A DNA stretch of 51,790 nucleotides from an uncultured Chromatiaceae bacterium (GTDB lineage: Bacteria; Pseudomonadota; Gammaproteobacteria; Tenderiales; Tenderiaceae). This document shows positions 48,086-51,790 of the stretch, piece after piece. The position numbers and the translations under genes were made by a program. Position 1 is the stretch's first letter, and each line of letters starts with the position of its first letter. The notes under the pieces are model-generated. The model made no database searches. It was not told the DNA's origin and saw nothing but the letters and a program-made list of their open reading frames with translations. The stretch is from contig CAMYNQ010000006.1 in the NCBI GenBank assembly GCA_947259785.1, positions 1 through 51,790 on the forward strand, read 5' to 3'.

Positions 48086-48556
48086 ATGAGTGACTTGGTA
48101 AGGTTTGGGGTCTCTATTGAGGATGACCTGCTGAAGCGTTTTGACCAGGACATTGAGAAGAAGGGCTATTCAAATCGCTCCGAGGCTATTCGTGATCTTA
48201 TTCGTGAACAAATTGTGGCGGAAGAGTGGCAGTCTGATAAGGAGACAGTTGGGACGATTACCATCGTTTACGACCACCACACCCGTGACTTGTCGTCTAA
48301 TTTGACTCATATTCAACATTCATTTGAAGGTGATATCAAATCGGTATTGCATATCCACCTAGATCATCATAACTGCCTTGAGGTTTTGGTTGTGTCAGGA
48401 AAAGCTAGGCTATTACAGCAGTTCGCTAATCAACTTGTGAGTATTAAGGGTGTGAAGCACGGTAAGCTGGCGATGACGACGTTGGGGGATGCGATTCCTG
48501 GTAAGGGGGATCACCAGCATCACCATAATCCAGATCAACCACATACACATAAGTAA
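48086..48556 (+). CDS. nikR: Nickel-responsive regulator NikR
   Basis: A 156-residue ribbon-helix-helix regulator that represses nickel uptake when Ni2+ is bound. The RHH domain is VRFGVSIEDDLLKRFD...GYSNRSEAIRDLIRE. The high-affinity Ni ligands of E. coli NikR (H76, H87, H89, C95) correspond to H78, H89, H91 and C97 here, in HIQHSF and HIHLDHHNC. The C-terminus adds a His-rich tail (residues ~143-156). AGGAG precedes ATG 48086, preferred over GTG/TTG-type upstream starts. A likely target operator is at 49773-49799. Confidence 0.96.
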   Translation: MSDLVRFGVSIEDDLLKRFDQDIEKKGYSNRSEAIRDLIREQIVAEEWQSDKETVGTITIVYDHHTRDLSSNLTHIQHSFEGDIKSVLHIHLDHHNCLEVLVVSGKARLLQQFANQLVSIKGVKHGKLAMTTLGDAIPGKGDHQHHHNPDQPHTHK

Positions 48557-48587
48557 AAAGGGCGAGGTTTTTTAAACCACGCCCTTT
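48557..48587. terminator. Bidirectional terminator between nikR and the LbtU-like gene
   Basis: AAAGGGCG-A-GGTTT pairs with AAACC-A-CGCCCTTT (one A-A mismatch, loop TTT), with A-rich and T-rich flanks. It directly follows the nikR TAA and serves both convergent genes. Confidence 0.85.
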
Positions 48588-48616
48588 ATATAGAGTGTCG
48601 TCGTTTTTCTAGTTTA

Positions 48617-49618
48617 TTAGAAAGACACTGAAAGTTGAATGGTTGAGGTTGAGCCGTCACCACCTGAACCACCGTCTGTGTCACTGTAATCTTCGTCCAT
48701 AGCGTGTTCATAGCTTAGCGTTGTGTTTTCAAAGATTTCATGCGAGATAGAAAACAGGATTCTGGTTTCTGGTAAACCGAGGGCGAATGCCTCTTCGGTC
48801 GTTTGATAGCCAATTGCAGCGGTTCCCCGATCAAACCCATAACTGGCTTCGATGTTAAATGCTGACACTGTCGCGCCTTGAGCATTGAATGCCAGGTCGG
48901 CGACGTCAAACTCATCCGAGGCTACATATTCGAAAATCACCGATAGTGCGTCCCTGTTGTAGATTGCATGCAAGGCCGTGCCGCTGACAAAATCGACGAG
49001 TGTGCTAGGGCTTGCCAAACCCTCTGTAATACCGTCACTGTCGCCAATGTTACTAATGTAGTCCAAGCCTAGATCGAGGCTGTAGTCGTCTGTTTCGATC
49101 ACATAACCAAATGAAAGCCCACTATGTTCGATGCTGTCTTCTGCGGCTGGTGTAGAGGCTTCCCGGGTGTCACCGTTAAAAACATAAGCTGAGGCATAAA
49201 AACCGTTGGTTTCATAGCCAACCAGAACAGCGCTTTCGCGGGCTTCCCCGAGTGCCAGTGTTAGAGGGTCTGAAATCATGTGGCTTTCATAGTCACCAAA
49301 GGGGATGTACATCTGGCCTGCTGTCAGGCTCCAGCCGTTCGTCATATCAATGCTGATAGTGCCTTCATCTACTTCAAGTGGCGTGTCGTCTTCTTCATGC
49401 AGCAGCACTAGATGTCCGCTGACACGGTCGTTGATTTGGCTATCTATGCCCAGCTCAACAGTCGCTAGGCTGATGTCGCTTGTTTTTAAGTCTTGAAAAT
49501 CGCTACTAAAACCGGCTTCAACTTCAATTGCTCCGCTGATTACTATATCGGATGCATGGGCAGGGGCGGTCATGGCAAGTGCTATTAAAGCAAGTGAACT
49601 GCATTTGGTTGTTTTCAT
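48617..49618 (-). CDS. LbtU-like outer-membrane channel
   Basis: A 333-residue exported protein with a signal peptide (SSLALIALAMTAPAHA) and a beta-barrel rich in alternating strands, ending TIQLSVSF. Text such as VISGAIEVEAGF, TVELGIDSQINDRVSGHLVLL and SLTAGQMYIPFG matches the LbtU family; Legionella LbtU takes up the siderophore legiobactin without TonB. The N-terminal coiled coil of some LbtU proteins is missing. Position between nikR and nikK, beside NikR- and Fur-type sites, suggests nickel or metallophore passage. I start at ATG 49618 (MKTTKCSS). Confidence 0.8.
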   Translation of the reverse strand: MKTTKCSSLALIALAMTAPAHASDIVISGAIEVEAGFSSDFQDLKTSDISLATVELGIDSQINDRVSGHLVLLHEEDDTPLEVDEGTISIDMTNGWSLTAGQMYIPFGDYESHMISDPLTLALGEARESAVLVGYETNGFYASAYVFNGDTREASTPAAEDSIEHSGLSFGYVIETDDYSLDLGLDYISNIGDSDGITEGLASPSTLVDFVSGTALHAIYNRDALSVIFEYVASDEFDVADLAFNAQGATVSAFNIEASYGFDRGTAAIGYQTTEEAFALGLPETRILFSISHEIFENTTLSYEHAMDEDYSDTDGGSGGDGSTSTIQLSVSF

Positions 49619-49738
49619 TAATAGGTATCTCATGTTGGGACGTGATGCGTTTAATAAAAGATTATCCAATTTCTTCTCGAATTCTACGGGCACAAAGCAT
49701 AAACAGCACTCATTCTCATTTGTAGTTGTGTGGTGGCA

Positions 49739-49753
49739 CGAAAATAATTATCA
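49739..49753. promoter_or_regulatory. Predicted Fur box
   Basis: CGAAAATAATTATCA matches 12 of the 14 fixed positions of the 7-1-7 Fur consensus TGATAAT-N-ATTATCA. It lies between the divergent LbtU-like and nikK genes, 121 bases before the LbtU-like start. A weaker CATTCTCATT-type copy is ~30 bases to the left. Confidence 0.6.
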
Positions 49754-49772
49754 TGCTATCTTTTGTTGGTTC

Positions 49773-49799
49773 GTAGCACAATAAAAATCTATGTGCTAC
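49773..49799. promoter_or_regulatory. Predicted NikR operator
   Basis: A perfect inverted repeat GTAGCACA-N11-TGTGCTAC, 27 bases overall. Known NikR sites have a similar total span (E. coli GTATGA-N16-TCATAC, 28 bases). It is 60 bases upstream of nikK, in the promoter region, and nikR itself is nearby. Half-site letters differ from E. coli, as is usual between lineages. Confidence 0.72.
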
Positions 49800-49858
49800 A
49801 GACTGACTGAACAAAGCCGATAAGCGTACTGAGACACTTTTCTATAACGGAGTCTTTA

Positions 49859-50638
49859 ATGAAAAACTTAAGATTATTTTTAGCTGTAGCCGCGATGTTA
49901 ATGCTGGGACAGGCGAACGCGCATTTTCAGATGATTATCCCCGCTGATGACATGGTAAAACAGACTGAGTCACGCAATCTTGATCTTAATCTTATGTTTT
50001 GGCACCCATACGAAGGTATTGGCATGGACATGGTTGTGCCGGAGCGGTTTGGGGTGGTTAACCGTGGCAAAGATCAGGATCTGCTTGCTACGCTTAAACC
50101 TGCCAAGAAGAAAGACATTAAAGGCAATAGTTTTTCTACCTATCAAACTAGCTATAAGCTCAAGCGTCCTGGTGACCATGTTTTTTATGTTGAGCCCAAA
50201 CCCTATTGGGAAGCCGCCGAGGAGAGTTTTATTATTCACTACACCAAAGTGGTGGTGAATGGTTTTGGTCTGGAGCAGGGCTGGGATAAGGAGCTTGGTC
50301 TAAAAACAGAGATTGTGCCATTAACACGCCCTTACGGTTTGTGGACCAATAATGTCTTTCAAGGCATCGTCAAGCTCAATGGCGAACCTGTCCCATTCAG
50401 TGAAGTAGAAGTTGAATACTATGCCGAAGGCAAGCCAGTTAATCCTCCAGCAGACCCAATGATTACCCAGGTGGTCAAGGCTGATCAGAACGGTGTCTTT
50501 ACCTATGCCATGCCCAAGGCGGGTTGGTGGGGGTTTGCCGCACTGAATGAGGACGATAAAACCATGCAACATGATGGCAAAGATTATCCCATCGAGATTG
50601 GCGCTGTGCTTTGGGTCAATACCCATGACATGAAGTAA
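49859..50638 (+). CDS. nikK: NikK-type DUF4198 periplasmic nickel-uptake component
   Basis: A 259-residue exported protein: signal peptide ([14 protein letters not shown]) directly followed by [10 protein letters not shown], so a histidine sits at the mature N-terminus, as in metal-delivering DUF4198 proteins. The body is made of two beta-domains ([34 protein letters not shown], a carboxypeptidase-regulatory-like strand set). With NikL it accompanies NikM-type ECF nickel transporters. GGAG precedes the ATG; the operator at 49773-49799 is just upstream. Confidence 0.88.
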   Translation: MKNLRLFLAVAAMLMLGQANAHFQMIIPADDMVKQTESRNLDLNLMFWHPYEGIGMDMVVPERFGVVNRGKDQDLLATLKPAKKKDIKGNSFSTYQTSYKLKRPGDHVFYVEPKPYWEAAEESFIIHYTKVVVNGFGLEQGWDKELGLKTEIVPLTRPYGLWTNNVFQGIVKLNGEPVPFSEVEVEYYAEGKPVNPPADPMITQVVKADQNGVFTYAMPKAGWWGFAALNEDDKTMQHDGKDYPIEIGAVLWVNTHDMK

Positions 50639-50677
50639 TAGGTGTGCAGCCAGGGTTTTTTACCTAGAGAGTGTTTA

Positions 50678-51310
50678 ATGACTAGCTTTTATATAAAACA
50701 ATATTTTGTGTCGACTTTGTTTCTGCTTGGTTTTCTTGCTGCGCCGCCGGCCTATGCTCACAAAGTAAATCTATTTGCTTATGCTGAAGCTGGTGAAGTC
50801 TATGTTGAAGGCTATTTTGTTGATGGCAAAGCGGCGCAAAACAGCAAGGTTCAAGTGTTGGGGCCAGCGGGTGATTTGCTGCTAGAAGGCATCACTGATG
50901 GTCAGGGCCAGTATCGCTTTCCTGTGCCGCAGCGTACTGATTTAAAGATTGTCGTAAATGCAGGAATGGGCCATCAAACTGATTTCCTGCTTTCAGCATC
51001 GGACTTGAATGATGCTGAGTCTGTTGAGGCCGTGCCGGTTCAATCAAACGTGAACGAGGCGGGTGTATCCCCGCAAACTAATCAGACGGTTGTTTCTGCC
51101 GTTACGAATAATACTGAGCTCGATGCCGTGGTGCGCAAAGCGGTTAATGAGGCGATAAAACCGTTGGTACGTGAGTTGTCTGCGGCACAGCAAAAGGCTT
51201 CCTTGTCCGGCATCGTTGGTGGTGTCGGTTACATCATTGGATTTCTAGGGCTGTTTGCCTTTTTTAAGGCACGCCAAGTGAGTGGAGCTAAGTCTGATTC
51301 GGGTATGTAA
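50678..51310 (+). CDS. nikL: NikL-type nickel ECF transporter accessory protein
   Basis: A 210-residue protein. The signal peptide (LFLLGFLAAPPAYA) is followed by HKVNLFAYAEAGEVYVEGYF, again giving a His near the mature N-terminus. A carboxypeptidase-like beta-domain, a helical/coiled region (VVRKAVNEAIKPLVRELSAA) and one C-terminal helix (GIVGGVGYIIGFLGLFAFF) follow. This layout is that of NikL/CbiL-type partners of NikM. ATG 50678 (MTSFYIKQ) is chosen over TTG-like upstream options; ribosome-binding sequence GAGAG is weak. Confidence 0.88.
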   Translation: MTSFYIKQYFVSTLFLLGFLAAPPAYAHKVNLFAYAEAGEVYVEGYFVDGKAAQNSKVQVLGPAGDLLLEGITDGQGQYRFPVPQRTDLKIVVNAGMGHQTDFLLSASDLNDAESVEAVPVQSNVNEAGVSPQTNQTVVSAVTNNTELDAVVRKAVNEAIKPLVRELSAAQQKASLSGIVGGVGYIIGFLGLFAFFKARQVSGAKSDSGM

Positions 51311-51384
51311 CGCTGTGGTTGTTTGATAGCACTATTATAAATAGCGTGCTACGATCGGCCTGAAATTGATGGAGTAGTTTTTTT

Positions 51385-51790
51385 ATGCATATTGCCGATG
51401 GAATTGTTTCAGGCCCGGTTATCGCAACTGGCTTTGGGGTTACCGCATTATTGGCCGCAGTTACTATGCGCAATGTTGACCTTGAAGAGATTCCAAAGAT
51501 TTCTGTAGTGACGGCGGTTTTCTTCGTTGCCAACTTTATCCACATCCCCCTAGTTGTTGCCAGTATTCATCTGATATTGAATGGCCTGGCAGGAGTAATA
51601 CTTGGCAAGCGCGCCTTTATGGCAATTATGCTGGGCGTTGTTTTGCAGGCATTTTTTGGTTTTGGTGGTGTTTCAGTGATCGGGGTCAATAGCGTCATGT
51701 TAGGCGGTGGAGCCTTGATTGCCTATGGCGTCTGGCATTGTCGGAATTTTGTTTCGATACCAAATAGTGAAGTTGTTTTTGGCGCGCTCG
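51385..51790 (+). CDS. NikM/CbiM-family ECF substrate-binding membrane protein, 5' part
   Basis: The first ~135 residues of the S-component of a nickel/cobalt ECF transporter, cut by the window edge. It begins MHIADGIVSGPV: in CbiM/NikM the N-terminal Met-His-Ile motif reaches into the membrane and binds the metal, so His2 is diagnostic. Helices and the conserved HLILNGLAGVILGKRAF and FGFGGVSVIGVN segments follow. NikR plus NikK/NikL favour nickel over cobalt. GGAG occurs before the ATG. The energising NikQ/NikO genes should lie to the right. Confidence 0.93.
   Translation, partial: MHIADGIVSGPVIATGFGVTALLAAVTMRNVDLEEIPKISVVTAVFFVANFIHIPLVVASIHLILNGLAGVILGKRAFMAIMLGVVLQAFFGFGGVSVIGVNSVMLGGGALIAYGVWHCRNFVSIPNSEVVFGAL

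Noticed and set aside
51385-51790. Apparent truncation of the NikM/CbiM gene
   Set aside because: The frame is open to the last base; the cut is the window edge, not a mutation.

Overview
The window looks like chromosomal DNA of a free-living gammaproteobacterium with moderate GC. Signs are an NqrF-type Na+-pumping NADH dehydrogenase subunit, a SUF Fe-S operon, type II (hexameric) citrate synthase, and the lol-comEC-exbBD-lpxK-kdsB-rne-rluC-sppA neighbourhood typical of that class. I cannot name a genus. No rRNA, tRNA, CRISPR array, prophage or replication origin was seen.

Region 1 (1-5370) is scarred. nqrF (cut by the left edge) is followed by an IS200/IS605-type element whose TnpA has Cys where the catalytic Tyr is expected, then by the 3' stump of a metal-dependent hydrolase gene whose 5' part is missing. 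A complete IS4-family element with 12-bp inverted repeats follows, then an outer-membrane barrel protein, a 45-residue ORF coupled to msrA, a scrap of a third transposase and a CPXCG zinc-ribbon protein.

Region 2 (5340-11540) is a tightly coupled operon, Rrf2 regulator-sufB-C-D-S-U-T. It encodes a full SUF machine that uses SufU rather than SufE/SufA. A decayed VIT/CCC1-like fragment lies downstream, then a single-domain PilZ protein and gltA.

Region 3 (14150-19430) holds an HD-GYP-like protein with two defects: the HD dyad reads SN, and its N-terminus is in another frame across a 7-T run. Then come ligA and, on the minus strand, yciB-yciI-bolA-SurA-like.

Region 4 (19530-42330) is mostly conserved housekeeping: RNase AM-like PHP protein, YciO, M50 protease, trpS, scpAB, rluB, an EndoIII-like glycosylase, one Lol permease plus lolD (no second permease, so probably a LolF-type exporter), comEC, exbBD, lpxK, Trm112, kdsB, LMW-PTP, rne with a structured leader, rluC, a HAD phosphatase, sppA and gpmI.

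Region 5 (42580-51790) is more accessory: two Sel1-repeat proteins, a three-haem c-type cytochrome, a spermidine-synthase-like protein, an IscR homologue with no cysteine at all, SohB and a 37-residue membrane peptide. It ends in a nickel locus: nikR, an LbtU-like outer-membrane channel, then nikK-nikL-nikM/cbiM (cut by the right edge). A perfect 8-11-8 inverted repeat of NikR-operator geometry and a near-consensus Fur box lie between the channel gene and nikK, suggesting joint nickel/iron control of an outer-membrane to inner-membrane uptake route.
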